Shown: in pieces, positions 32,931 to 41,834 of the stretch
Layout of the letters: each line of letters starts with the position of its first letter
Position numbering within the stretch: the first letter of the stretch is position 1
NCBI GenBank assembly: GCA_963763325.1
Contig: CAVXOL010000022.1
Coordinates: forward strand, 1-64,000
Reading direction: 5' to 3'
DNA: 64,000 nt
Source: JBBECJ01 sp963763325
GTDB lineage: Bacteria; Chloroflexota; Chloroflexia; Thermomicrobiales; CFX8
Notes under the pieces: generated by a model
Told to the model about the DNA's origin: nothing
Seen by the model: the letters and a program-made list of their open reading frames with translations, nothing else
Databases searched by the model: none
Translations under genes and position numbers: made by a program

Positions 32931-33317
32931 TCATCTTCGGCCTGCAAATCGATCCTTGCTGGCTGGAAATCGCGAGGGCCACGGATCAGCAGCCTCAGGA
33001 GCAAGGCCGTGCTGATTATAGATGCCGACGGCCTTGCGTGTTTCTCGGTTGGCTGGCACGAAGCCGTCTCTATCGATTGAAAACAGCGTATCCGGCTGAA
33101 CAATCCCGTACCGTCTTCCACTGATCGTTAGCGTTTCGCCTATTCGAATGGCCTCTCCCGTATTGATCGACCGGACATCGGATGCAACATCAATGCCCGG
33201 AAGTATGATCGTATTCTGAGGGCGGGGGCGACTCCGGGGTGTTATCAGCCGCAGATCGTGACGCCTTGCAGGTGGGCGCAGTGGTGCTCGTGGTTTATTC
33301 CCATTGAGTTTGACCAT
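32931..33317 (-). CDS. Hypothetical protein, possibly frame-broken at its C-terminus
   Basis: 128 residues from the ATG at 33317 (CAGGGA directly upstream; a longer frame to 33440 would run antisense into the riboswitch). A basic N-terminus (MVKLNGNKPRAPLRPPARR) is followed by ETLTISGRRYGIVQPDTLFS. No family recognised. An alternative frame continues from about 33000 to 32888 with a more protein-like tail (RIDLQAEDEGIYRLVSV), so the true end may be 32888. Confidence 0.4.
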   Translation of the reverse strand: MVKLNGNKPRAPLRPPARRHDLRLITPRSRPRPQNTIILPGIDVASDVRSINTGEAIRIGETLTISGRRYGIVQPDTLFSIDRDGFVPANRETRKAVGIYNQHGLAPEAADPWPSRFPASKDRFAGRR

Positions 33318-33399
33318 TCCCTGCCGTTCTCTGCTCTTCTTGACGACAACGCCACAGCGTGACAGACTAGCCCATGCGCTGGGCAACCGGCGTGACAAC

Positions 33400-33605
33400 C
33401 CAGAATCCGGCAGCGGGTACTCGTCTTTGGGCGAGGTCACAGGGGGAAACCGGTGCGAGACCGGTGCTGTGCCGCAACTGTAACGCGCGTCGTGCGCGGA
33501 GCCAGGTCACCTGCCGTTGCCGTTCCGGTTCGCTTCGAGCACGAGTGAGCTGGGATGGTCAGGAAACCGACCTCCCTCTCTCACCCGCTCGAAGGCGGGT
33601 TTTTG
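33400..33605 (+). promoter_or_regulatory. Cobalamin (B12) riboswitch
   Basis: The conserved core is plain: GGGGGAAACCGGTGCGAGACC, then GCTGTGCCGCAACTGTAA (the B12 box, near 33464-33484) and GGAGCCAGGTCACCTGCC (33498-33515). It ends in a rho-independent terminator (33583-33610), so adenosyl- or methylcobalamin binding should stop transcription. It controls the four-gene operon that starts at 33660. A weak promoter (TTGACG at 33340-33345 with a poor -10 near 33363) may lie upstream. The 5' limit is approximate. Confidence 0.93.
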
Positions 33606-33610
33606 TTTTG
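33583..33610 (+). terminator. Riboswitch expression-platform terminator
   Basis: Stem ACCCGC / GCGGGT with a 6-base loop is followed by TTTTTGTTTTG, 50 bases ahead of the first start codon. Confidence 0.85.
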
Positions 33611-33659
33611 TGCCGCCTCGCCCCGGACCAGGGCGCGGCCGGATCGAGAGGGGGACCCC

Positions 33660-35201
33660 GTGGTCTACCACCGTGGGCGCTCGTTGCCCGTTGCCCTGCT
33701 CCTCGTCGTGCTCCTGGCGTTCTCTGCTGGACCAGCCCTGATCCAACCCGCACAGGCTGCCGTTCCACAACCAGACGCGGCCGACGCTGCACTTGACTGG
33801 CTGCGGACCCAGCAGATGTCGGATGGTGGGTTCGCGGCCTTCAGCGAGGTCAGCGATGCCAGTGTCAGCGCCGATGCCGCGTACGCGTTCGCCGCGGCAG
33901 GGGTGCACCCGGACAATGTCGTGTCGGCATCTGATGCCAGCTTGCTGGGCTACCTGCGCTCGGTCGCTGGCCAGGAAGTGGCAAATCCGGGCCGGGCTGC
34001 CAAGCTTGTGCTGGCGTTGCACGTTGCCGGTGACGACCCGCGTGATGTGGGCGGCACCGACCTCGTCAGCGCCATTGAGCTTGGCCTGAATGGCGAGACC
34101 GGCTGGTATGGCGATTCGTTCTTTGGCCACTTGCTGGCTCTACTCGCGCTTGCCTCACAGGATGCAGCAATTCCAGACGCGGCTATCGACGCGATCGTGA
34201 CCGCCCAGACGCCGGAAGGCTCGTGGGGCTTTAACGGCGACCCAACGGCGGGAACCGGCGACTCGAACACGACGTCGATGGCGATTCAGGCGCTGGTCGC
34301 GATTGATGGCGATCCCGCTGCGATTGACGCGGGACTCGACTACCTGCGCTCATTGCAGAACGCCGAAGACGGCACGATCTCCTACGACTCGCTCTCGGTC
34401 GGCGATCCGGGCGGCGACGCCAACTCGACGGCGCTGGCGATCCAGGCGTTCGTTGCAGCCGGTGAGGACCCGGCGACGCTGGAGCACGGCGACCTGCTGA
34501 CGGCGTTGCTGACCTTCCAGAACGAGAGCGGCGCGTTCCAGTTCCAGCCGGCTTTCCCTGACGACTCGCTGCTGGCGACGGCGCAGGCTGTTCCGGCGCT
34601 CCTCCTAAAAGCGTTCCCGTATGACCAGCTGCCGGTGAGAAACCCACTTAGCGACGCAATGGCGCCGGCCGCACCAATCGACGGCTGCATGTACCACGAG
34701 ATTACGCAACATAACGTCTGTGCGCCGTTCGCGACGTATTGGGAGGCGAATGGTGGGCTGGCGAACTTCGGCTATCCGCTGACGGAGGAGGTTGAGTACA
34801 ACGGCCAGGTCGTCCAGTACTTCGAGCGCGCGATCTTTGAGTTGCATCCCGAGAACGCCGGGACGCCGTACGAGGTGCTGCTGACGCGCGTTGGCTGGGA
34901 CGCCTACCTGCTGGCCCACAGCGGCGGAATGACTGCTGCCGACCCGATTGGAGGCGGGTGTCACTACTTCAATGAAACGACTCACAACCTCTGCGGTGGT
35001 TTCGCGGCTTTCTGGGAGAACTTCGGTGGGCTGGCTGTCTTCGGCTACCCGATCAGTGAGGAGATCCAGGAAGATGGGATGACGGTCCAGTACTTCGAGC
35101 GAGCGCGCTTCGAGTGGCATTCCGGCGCATGGCCGGAGCGCTACGACGTGCTACTCGGGCGGCTGGCGGCGGATGCGCTCGACCGTGAACTCAACCAATA
35201 G
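33660..35201 (+). CDS. Secreted transcobalamin-like alpha/alpha-barrel protein with two FGYP-type repeats
   Basis: 513 residues from the GTG at 33660 (GAGAGGGGGA 4 bases upstream); the ATG at 33555 lies inside the riboswitch, ahead of its terminator, so it is rejected. Signal peptide ends AQA (about residue 30). Residues 40-330 are a prenyltransferase/squalene-cyclase-like (alpha/alpha)6 barrel: ALDWLRTQQMSDGGFAAFSE, GDSNTTSMAIQALVAI, DANSTALAIQAFVAAG. This is the fold of the N-terminal B12-binding domain of intrinsic factor and transcobalamin. Two 75-residue repeats follow (GLANFGYPLTEE ... VQYFERAIFELHP; GLAVFGYPISEE ... VQYFERARFEWHS). With a B12 riboswitch ahead and ECF genes behind, corrinoid capture at the surface is the best inference. 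Intact frame. Confidence 0.8.
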   Translation: MVYHRGRSLPVALLLVVLLAFSAGPALIQPAQAAVPQPDAADAALDWLRTQQMSDGGFAAFSEVSDASVSADAAYAFAAAGVHPDNVVSASDASLLGYLRSVAGQEVANPGRAAKLVLALHVAGDDPRDVGGTDLVSAIELGLNGETGWYGDSFFGHLLALLALASQDAAIPDAAIDAIVTAQTPEGSWGFNGDPTAGTGDSNTTSMAIQALVAIDGDPAAIDAGLDYLRSLQNAEDGTISYDSLSVGDPGGDANSTALAIQAFVAAGEDPATLEHGDLLTALLTFQNESGAFQFQPAFPDDSLLATAQAVPALLLKAFPYDQLPVRNPLSDAMAPAAPIDGCMYHEITQHNVCAPFATYWEANGGLANFGYPLTEEVEYNGQVVQYFERAIFELHPENAGTPYEVLLTRVGWDAYLLAHSGGMTAADPIGGGCHYFNETTHNLCGGFAAFWENFGGLAVFGYPISEEIQEDGMTVQYFERARFEWHSGAWPERYDVLLGRLAADALDRELNQ

Positions 35202-35202
35202 A

Positions 35203-36174
35203 ATGCCAGGAGCGCGGCGGTTCATCGTCGCGCTCCTCATTCTCTCGGCGATCGCGCTGGCCGGCATCCTGCCGGTGGCGGCCCAGCGTCCGAATGGGGC
35301 CGGGCTTGTCGTTCGTTTCGGCGACGGGTCGCTGATCTACGCCTACGTCCAGTTCGAGGAAGAGACGATCACCAGCGAAGAACTGCTCTACCGCTCAGGG
35401 CTGGCGGTGGCGATCGCGCCGTACAGTGGTCTTGGGGCAGGCGTCTGTATGATCAACGGCGAGGGTTGCCCGTCCGACGACTGCTTCTGCCAGTCGTACA
35501 CGACACCGGCCTACTTCTGGCACTTCTACGCTCACGATAGCGGCTGGCGCGAACTGCTCCAGGGCGCGTCGAGCCGCAGTGTCGGTGACGGCGACATCGA
35601 CGGCTGGTCGTGGACGGCTGGCGAGTCCGGCTTGCCCGCCGTCACGATCGACGAGATCGCGCTGATGAACGGTGTCGATCGCAACCCCCCCGAAATCCCT
35701 CCGACTGAGACGCCGACGCCGGAGCCGACCAGCACCCCGACGATCAGCCCAACCAACACGCCACTCCCCACGCCGACGCAGCCACCACCCACCAGCACGC
35801 CGGAGCGCATCTCGACAGCAATTGCCGAGCCGTCCGTGACCGTCACTCAATCCGCGTCAACGACATCCGGAACAACGCCGACATCTGGGATTGGGCAGGT
35901 TGCTGCGACCACATCGTCAACGCGCGAGTCGAGCCCAACCGCGACCGTCGCACGGACATCAACGCCGATTGCACCATCTCCGACGCTGACGCTGATTGCC
36001 AGCGCGACAACGGTCGCCGTCCTCGTCCAGCCTGATGGGACGACGGTTCCGGTCGAGGTTGTTCAGGCAGACGACGGCACGTCATCGACGAACCTGATGC
36101 TCTTTAGCGGGCTTGTGGTCGTCGCGGCCGGGGCGGGTGCGTTTGTCTGGGTACGGGGGAGGCGGGCGGCGTGA
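35203..36174 (+). CDS. Membrane-anchored DUF4430-like (transcobalamin C-terminal-like) protein
   Basis: 323 residues from the ATG at 35203, just after the previous stop; an in-frame ATG at 35173 would overlap that gene. Signal peptide residues 1-28. Residues 30-155 resemble DUF4430, the C-terminal beta domain of transcobalamin/intrinsic factor: LVVRFGDGSLIYAYVQF, SGLGAGVCMINGEGCPSDD with four Cys (82, 89, 94, 96), YFWHFYAHDSGWRELLQGAS, GDIDGWSW. A Pro/Thr/Ser-rich stalk of about 130 residues (PTETPTPEPTSTPTISPT) leads to a C-terminal TM helix (LFSGLVVVAAGAGAFVWV) and RGRRAA. So the domain is displayed on a stalk at the outer face. The stop overlaps the next start (GTGA). Intact frame. Confidence 0.75.
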   Translation: MPGARRFIVALLILSAIALAGILPVAAQRPNGAGLVVRFGDGSLIYAYVQFEEETITSEELLYRSGLAVAIAPYSGLGAGVCMINGEGCPSDDCFCQSYTTPAYFWHFYAHDSGWRELLQGASSRSVGDGDIDGWSWTAGESGLPAVTIDEIALMNGVDRNPPEIPPTETPTPEPTSTPTISPTNTPLPTPTQPPPTSTPERISTAIAEPSVTVTQSASTTSGTTPTSGIGQVAATTSSTRESSPTATVARTSTPIAPSPTLTLIASATTVAVLVQPDGTTVPVEVVQADDGTSSTNLMLFSGLVVVAAGAGAFVWVRGRRAA

Positions 36175-37175
36175 TCAACCCTCTCGCCTGGCTGCTCTGG
36201 TTCGTCGGCGTCACCAGCGTGCCAGTCGTCAGCCGGAATCCGTTCTACCTGGTGCTTGATTTGCTGGTCGTGCTGGTCGTCTACCTCTCGCTGCCGCGCG
36301 CGAGCGGGGCAGCCCGCGCCTGGCGGCTCTTCGCGCTGGTTGGATCGACTCTGGCGCTGTTGTCGGTCGGGTTCAACGTTCTGACCGTCCATGTTGGTGA
36401 CAAGGTCTTCGCGACCCTGCCGGATTCGTTGCCGATCGTTGGCGGAAACCTGACGTGGAATGCGTTCGTTTACGGGATGCTTTCTGCGCTGGCGATCGCG
36501 ACGTTGCTGATCGCGGCGGCGACGTTCAATACGGCTGTCCGGCAGGGCGATATCATCCGACTCGTGCCGGGTAGCTTCGCGGGGCTGGGGATCGCCGGCA
36601 GCATCGCGATGACGATGGTGCCGCAGACGATCGCGGCTGGACGCGACATCTACGATGCGCAGCGCTCGCGCGGACATCGGTTTCGGGGGTTGCGCGATGC
36701 GCGGAGCCTGATCGTCCCGCTACTGGGGAGCGGGCTGGAGCGGGCGGTGACACTCTCGGAGGCGCTGGAGGCGCGGGGTTTCGGGGCCAGTGTTGCGGTT
36801 GCCGAGCCCTCCGGCACCCGACGGTTGCCGCTTCTGGCCGCCGTCTGCCTGCTGACGTTGTCGCTGCTGGCGATTGCGAGCGGTCGGTTGGCAGTCGGGC
36901 TGGCACTGATGGCGGGAGCAGTCGCCTGTGTCCTACGGGCGACTCCATCTCGTAACCGGCGCACGCGCTTTCGACCGCTCGACTGGAACATGGCCTCGCT
37001 GACGGTGGCAGGGGCTGGCGTCGCGGTCGCGCTCGTCTTCGTGGGTCTGCTGACGCTGACCGGCACGACCATCTCGTATGATCCGTTCCCGCGCCTCACA
37101 ATGCCCCCGTTCGAGCCGTTGGCGGGCGCGACGATACTGTTGCTGCTGGCGCCGATCTTCTGGACCCAGCCATGA
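36171..37175 (+). CDS. ECF transporter transmembrane (T) subunit
   Basis: 334 residues from a GTG, overlapping the previous gene by 4 bases. Eight or so hydrophobic segments; the cytosolic coupling region carries the two Ala-Arg-Gly-type motifs of EcfT (AQRSRG at 163-168 and EARGFG at 200-205), which grip the ATPases. Longer than classic 260-residue EcfT because of extra N-terminal helices (residues 1-110). Its TGA overlaps the ATG of the ATPase gene. With the riboswitch ahead, the cargo should be cobalamin or a precursor. No S-subunit gene is in the operon, unless the extra N-terminal helices play that part. Confidence 0.85.
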   Translation: MINPLAWLLWFVGVTSVPVVSRNPFYLVLDLLVVLVVYLSLPRASGAARAWRLFALVGSTLALLSVGFNVLTVHVGDKVFATLPDSLPIVGGNLTWNAFVYGMLSALAIATLLIAAATFNTAVRQGDIIRLVPGSFAGLGIAGSIAMTMVPQTIAAGRDIYDAQRSRGHRFRGLRDARSLIVPLLGSGLERAVTLSEALEARGFGASVAVAEPSGTRRLPLLAAVCLLTLSLLAIASGRLAVGLALMAGAVACVLRATPSRNRRTRFRPLDWNMASLTVAGAGVAVALVFVGLLTLTGTTISYDPFPRLTMPPFEPLAGATILLLLAPIFWTQP

Positions 37176-38842
37176 CCGCCGTCGTCGCCGATCGGTTGTC
37201 GTATCGCTTCCCGAAGGCGACGGTTGATGCGCTGCGCGAGGTGTCGTGGGCCGTCGAGGACGGATCGGTGACGCTCGTGACCGGACCGTCGGGTTCCGGC
37301 AAGACGACGCTGTTGCGCTGCCTGAACGGGCTGATCCCGCACTTTCACGGGGGGATGTTCGGCGGCGATGTCTCGGTCCTCGGCGTCAACACGCGCGCGG
37401 CCGGGCCGCGTGATCTGGCGCGTGAGGTCGGGATGGTCTTCCAGGACCCGGAGGCGCAGTTCGTCACCGACCGGGTTGAGGACGAAATCGTCTTCGGGAT
37501 GGAGAACCTCGGCTACGACCGCCGGACGATGCGAGTCCGGCTCGAAGAGACGCTCGATCTGCTCGGCATCAACCATCTGCGGCAGCGTGAGGTCGCAACC
37601 CTCTCCGGCGGTGAGCGGCAGCGGGTGGCGATCGCTGCCGCATTGGCGACCCGCCCTGCTGTGCTTGTCCTCGACGAACCGACCTCGCAGCTCGACCCGC
37701 TGGCGGCCCACGATGTTCTGGCCGCCGCACAGCGTCTCAACAGCGACCTGGGGATGACGATCGTTATCAGCGAGCACCGGCTCGACCGCGTCCTGCCCTT
37801 CGCCGACCGGCTGGTCGCGATTGACTCGGGTTCGTTCTATGAGGGTCCCGTTCAGGATGTCCTGTCACTGATGGACGATGTGCCGCCGCTGGTTGAGCTG
37901 GCGCGGGTTCTTGGCTGGGAGCCGGTTCCATTGACGGTGCGGGAGGCACGGCGCAAACCCCTCCCCAACCGCCACCCAGAGGGTACCCGGCCTGCGAAGG
38001 GAGGGGCTTTAGATTCCGTGCGGCGAAAAGCCCCTCCCTTCGCAGGCCGGGTACCCTCTGGGTGGCGGTTGGGGAGGGGCTTCTCGAACGCGCCCGGAAA
38101 CGCCCTCCTCACCTTTGACGCCGTCACCTTCCGCTACGACCGCACCACCGCGCTACGCGACATCACGCTCACCGGTCATGCCGGCGAAGTCATCGCATTG
38201 ATCGGCCGCAACGGCTCCGGAAAGACGACGTTGCTCAAGCATGTCAACGGTTTGCTGCGCCCGAGTGGCGGGCGAGTGTTGCATGAGGGAATCAATATCG
38301 CACGGACGCCCGTCCACGAGGCGGCGCGGACTGCCGGGTACGTGCCGCAGCATCCGACCTCGATTCTCCATCAGGAGACGGTGCGCGATGAGTTGCGCTT
38401 CACGCTCCGGGCGCAAGGGAAAGAGATCACGCCGGGGCCGTTGCTGGAGCAACTCGGCCTGCTGCATCGGATAGACCGGCACCCGCTGGACCTGAGTGGC
38501 GGCGAGCGCCAGAGGTTGGCCCTGGCAGCGATCGCGATTGGTGAACCGCATATCCTGCTGCTCGACGAGCCGACACGCGGTCTGCCCGGTAATGATAAGC
38601 GGACGCTGGCCACGTTCGTGCGCGAGTACGCTGCTAAGGGCCGGCTCGTCGTCGTCGCCACCCACGATGTTGAGTTCGTCGCCAACGCTGCCGACCGCGT
38701 CATCATGCTCGCCGAGGGGGAGATCGTTGCCGACGGGACTCCCGCCGAGGTCCTGGCCGGCTCGCTTACCTTCGGTACCCAGATGAACCGGCTGTTTGGT
38801 GGCGACGTGCTGACGGTCGAGGATGCGATAGTGAGGAGATAG
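37172..38842 (+). CDS. ECF transporter fused double ATPase (A1-A2)
   Basis: 556 residues. ABC domain 1: Walker A GPSGSGKTTL (38-47), Q-loop FQDPEAQF, signature LSGGERQR (144-151), Walker B VLVLDEPTSQLDPL. ABC domain 2: GRNGSGKTTL (345-354), LSGGERQR (441-448), ILLLDEPTRG. Both sites look catalytically complete. The inter-domain linker (about residues 263-303) is encoded by a 122-bp perfect palindrome inserted in frame (KPLPNRHPEGTRPAKGGA...). The last gene of the riboswitch operon; a palindromic terminator starts on the base after the stop. Confidence 0.9.
   Translation: MTAVVADRLSYRFPKATVDALREVSWAVEDGSVTLVTGPSGSGKTTLLRCLNGLIPHFHGGMFGGDVSVLGVNTRAAGPRDLAREVGMVFQDPEAQFVTDRVEDEIVFGMENLGYDRRTMRVRLEETLDLLGINHLRQREVATLSGGERQRVAIAAALATRPAVLVLDEPTSQLDPLAAHDVLAAAQRLNSDLGMTIVISEHRLDRVLPFADRLVAIDSGSFYEGPVQDVLSLMDDVPPLVELARVLGWEPVPLTVREARRKPLPNRHPEGTRPAKGGALDSVRRKAPPFAGRVPSGWRLGRGFSNAPGNALLTFDAVTFRYDRTTALRDITLTGHAGEVIALIGRNGSGKTTLLKHVNGLLRPSGGRVLHEGINIARTPVHEAARTAGYVPQHPTSILHQETVRDELRFTLRAQGKEITPGPLLEQLGLLHRIDRHPLDLSGGERQRLALAAIAIGEPHILLLDEPTRGLPGNDKRTLATFVREYAAKGRLVVVATHDVEFVANAADRVIMLAEGEIVADGTPAEVLAGSLTFGTQMNRLFGGDVLTVEDAIVRR
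37958..38079. repeat. Perfect 53-bp palindrome inside the ECF ATPase gene, family B
   Basis: Arms 37958-38010 and 38027-38079 are exact complements (CCCCTCCCCAACCGCCACCC...), loop 16 bases. It is open in the gene's frame and encodes a basic, Pro-rich linker between the two ABC domains. The same outer arm (CCCCTCCCCAACCG) recurs in the palindrome at 46669-46737, so this is a dispersed repeat and not a native linker. Confidence 0.9.
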
Positions 38843-38920
38843 TGCTGAGTGCTAAGGCGAGAGGAGTGGTTGACGCGATCGGTCACTAACTCCTTTCGCC
38901 TTAGCACTCAGCATTTTTCT
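38843..38920 (+). terminator. Palindromic terminator after the ECF operon
   Basis: TGCTGAGTGCTAAGGCGAGAGG (38843 on, 24 bases) pairs with 38890-38913 with a single mismatch and is followed by TTTTTCT. It starts on the base after the TAG stop. Confidence 0.75.
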
Positions 38921-39077
38921 CGTTCCGTCACTGACGGGACTGGCATTGGATTGGTAAGATTATCAGCCATGCCCGTTGACCGGCACGGTACGTTCCATCA
39001 TCCCGATCCCGTGTCGAGCAGGCAAGATCATAATCTGATCTGCAACGGCTCCGCGTATTTCACTTGAGGACAATTGC

Positions 39078-41642
39078 ATGCCCCGACGCTCCAAGACGGC
39101 ACCTGAGAACAGTGACGCGCTAACCGATGCCGAGGACCTGGGCGATGCCTATGTCGCCGCGCCGGAGCGGGTCAAGCCGGACGACGAATCGACCTACCTG
39201 ACGCTGCCGACGCTGATCCTGCCGCAGACGTTGTTGCTGCCGCGGATGTCGCTGCCCTACCCGCTCGATGACGAGGAAGAGACCCAGGCAGTTGATGACG
39301 CCATTAAGCACGATCGGCTGATCCTTGTTCTGGCCGCCAGGGACCAGGACGAAGATGACGATGACCTCGATGACGACGAGGAGGATGAGGACGCCGACAG
39401 CGTTTCTCTCGATGAGTCGCGTGCCGGTGTCGTGACGAGCTACGGGTCACTGGTCGCCGATGACGAGCTCTGCACGGTTGGCGTGATCGCTGAGGTTGGC
39501 CACAAGATTACACGGCCCGGTGGGCCGGCCCATGTCATCCTCCAGGGTGTCGCCCGTGGTGTTGTCAAGGAGATCGAGCAGCGCCGGCCGTTCACGCTGG
39601 CGAAGGTCAAGCGGATCGATGACGCGAACGTTGAGACGCTTGAGGCGAAGGCGGTCATGTCGCACGTCCTTGAGCAGGTCGAGTCGTACATCGCGATGCT
39701 GCCGAACGTGCCGGAAGAAGTCGTCACGATGGTGCGCAGCGTCGATGAGCCGGGCTGGCTGGCCGACCTGATCGCCTTCTCGCCCGAGTTCGAGTCGGCC
39801 AAGAGGCAGGAGGCCCTGGAGAGCTCGATCCGGTCGAGCGGTTGCGCCACATCTCCGTCATCCTCCAGGAGCGGCTGGAGTATCTGACGCTGCGGCACCA
39901 GATCCAGTCGGAGGCACAAGCCGGGCTGGACCGCCAGCAGCGTGAATACCTGCTGCGTGAGCAGATGCGCACGATCCAGCGCGAGCTGGGCGATGTGGCC
40001 GCGCGAAGAGGCGCTCGTCCAGGAGTTCCGCGACAAAATCGAAGCGGCCGGGATGCCGGATGAGGTCAAGACCAAGGCGCTCCTCCAGGTCTCACCGGCT
40101 GGAGCACCAGCACCCGTTCTCCCCGGAGATCGGCGTGATCCGTTCCTACCTGGAATGGCTGACCGAGCTGCCGTGGTCGATCGAGACTGAGGATAAGCTC
40201 GATCTCGAGGAGGCTGCGAGGATCCTTGATGAGGACCACTACGGTCTGCCGAGAAGGTCAAGGAGCGTATCCTCGAGTTCATCGCTGTCCGCAAGCTTGC
40301 CGGCAATCGGATGAAGGCGCCGATCATCTGCTTCGTCGGCCCGCCCGGCGTCGGCAAGACCAGCCTGGGCCGCTCGATTGCCCGTGCGCTGGGCCGCTCC
40401 TACGTGCGAATGTCGCTCGGTGGTGTCCGCGACGAAGCCGAGATGCGTGGCCATCGGCGCACCTACGTCGGCGCGATGCCGGGCCGCGTCATCAAGGCGC
40501 TGCGAGACGCGAAGACGCAGAACCCGGTCATGGTGCTGGACGAAGTCGACAAGGTCGGCTCGGATGCGTTCCGTGGCGACCCATCATCGGCGCTGCTGGA
40601 AGTGCTCGACCCCGAGCAGAACCATTCGTTCTCTGACCACTACCTGGAGGTTCCGTTCGACCTGTCACAGGTGATCTTCATCACGACCGCTAACCTGCTC
40701 GACCCGATCCCGGCGCCGCTGCGAGACCGGATGGAGATCATCGAGGTTTCCGGCTACACCGAGGTCGAGAAGCTGGAGATCGCCCGCAAGTTCCTGTTGC
40801 CGAAGGCGCTCTACTCGCACGGCCTGGAAGAATCGCAACTGATCATGCCGGACGAGGCGCTGCTGCGGCTGATCCGTGAGTACACGCACGAGTCGGGCGT
40901 GCGCAATCTCGATCGAGAGGTTGGCGCGCTCTGCCGCAAGGTGGCGCGACGGGTGGCCGAGGACGCCGGAGCGCGAGAGCTGGCTGGTCGATGCGCGAGG
41001 ATCTGCCGTCGTTCCTGGGTATCCCGCGCTTCGAGTTCGGGCTGGCCGAGGAGAACGACGAAATCGGCGTCGCGACTGGCGCCGCCGTCACGAGTGCTGG
41101 GGGCGACCTGCTCTCGGTCGAAGACGACGGTGATGGCCGGGAAGTCGGAACTGACGCTGACGGGCCAGCTCGGTGATGTCATGCAGGAGTCGGCGCGGGC
41201 CGCGATCTCCTACGCGCGCTCACGCTCGCAGGAGCTTGGCATCCCGGTCGGCTTCTTTGACAGCCACACGATCCACATCCATGTTCCGGCCGGTGCGATC
41301 CCGAAGGATGGCCCCTCGGCCGGCGTGACGCTGGCGACCTCGCTCATCTCGGCCGTGACCGGCAACAAGGTCCGCAAGGATGTCGCGATGACGGGCGAGG
41401 TGACATTGCGTGGCAAGGTGCTACCGATCGGAGGCACCCGCGAGAAGGCGCTGGCTGCCCACCGCGGCGGGATCACGACCTTCATCATCCCGAAGCGCAA
41501 CGAGAAGGACCTCGACGACCTGCCCGCCACCGTCCGCGATGAGCTCGATATCCACCTCGTCTCGCACATGGACGAGGTGCTGGCGATCGCGTTCGTGGCT
41601 GCTCCACGCGCCGTCAAGGAGCTGGCCGCCGTCGGCGACTGA
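39078..41642 (+). CDS. lon: ATP-dependent Lon protease (several frame breaks)
   Basis: About 855 residues when joined. Start ATG at 39078 with TGAGGA 7 bases upstream. The N-domain (LPTLILPQTLLLPRMSLPYP) contains an unusual acidic insert (DQDEDDDDLDDDEEDEDADS). Middle coiled region REYLLREQMRTIQRELGD. AAA+ domain: GPPGVGKTSLGRSIA, MVLDEVDKVGSD, sensor TTANLLDPIPAPLRDRMEII. The protease domain has the Ser in PKDGPSAGVTLATSL and the Lys in MTGEVTLRGKVLPIGG then REKALAAHRGG. It degrades misfolded and regulatory proteins in the cytosol. Shifts near 39825, 40004, 40096, 40250, 40975 and 41110, all with conserved flanks, so errors are likely. Confidence 0.85.
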
Positions 41643-41769
41643 GTCGACAGCCGTCAGCCGTCAGTGATCAGCCTGTTGGTCGAATGCCAGTATTCTCTCC
41701 ACGGGTCAGGCGCTCAGCCTCCTGAGCCTGGCTGATTACTGGTGACTGACGGCTGACGGCTGTCGACTC
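41641..41769. repeat. Palindromic repeat overlapping the lon stop codon
   Basis: GAGTCGACAGCCGTCAGCCG... (41641-41672) pairs with 41732-41769 with small bulges. It begins on the second base of the lon TGA. Shares CAGCCGTCAG with the repeat at 15935-16036. Confidence 0.75.
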
Positions 41770-41834
41770 CTTGCTATACTCCGATGGCCGGACATACCCG
41801 CCGGGCCGTAACCACAGCCATCCAGGAGGACACC

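Noticed and set aside
33555..33659. Longer start (ATG at 33555) for the transcobalamin-like protein
   Set aside because: It lies within the riboswitch and upstream of its terminator; GTG at 33660 has a good ribosome site and starts directly at the signal peptide.
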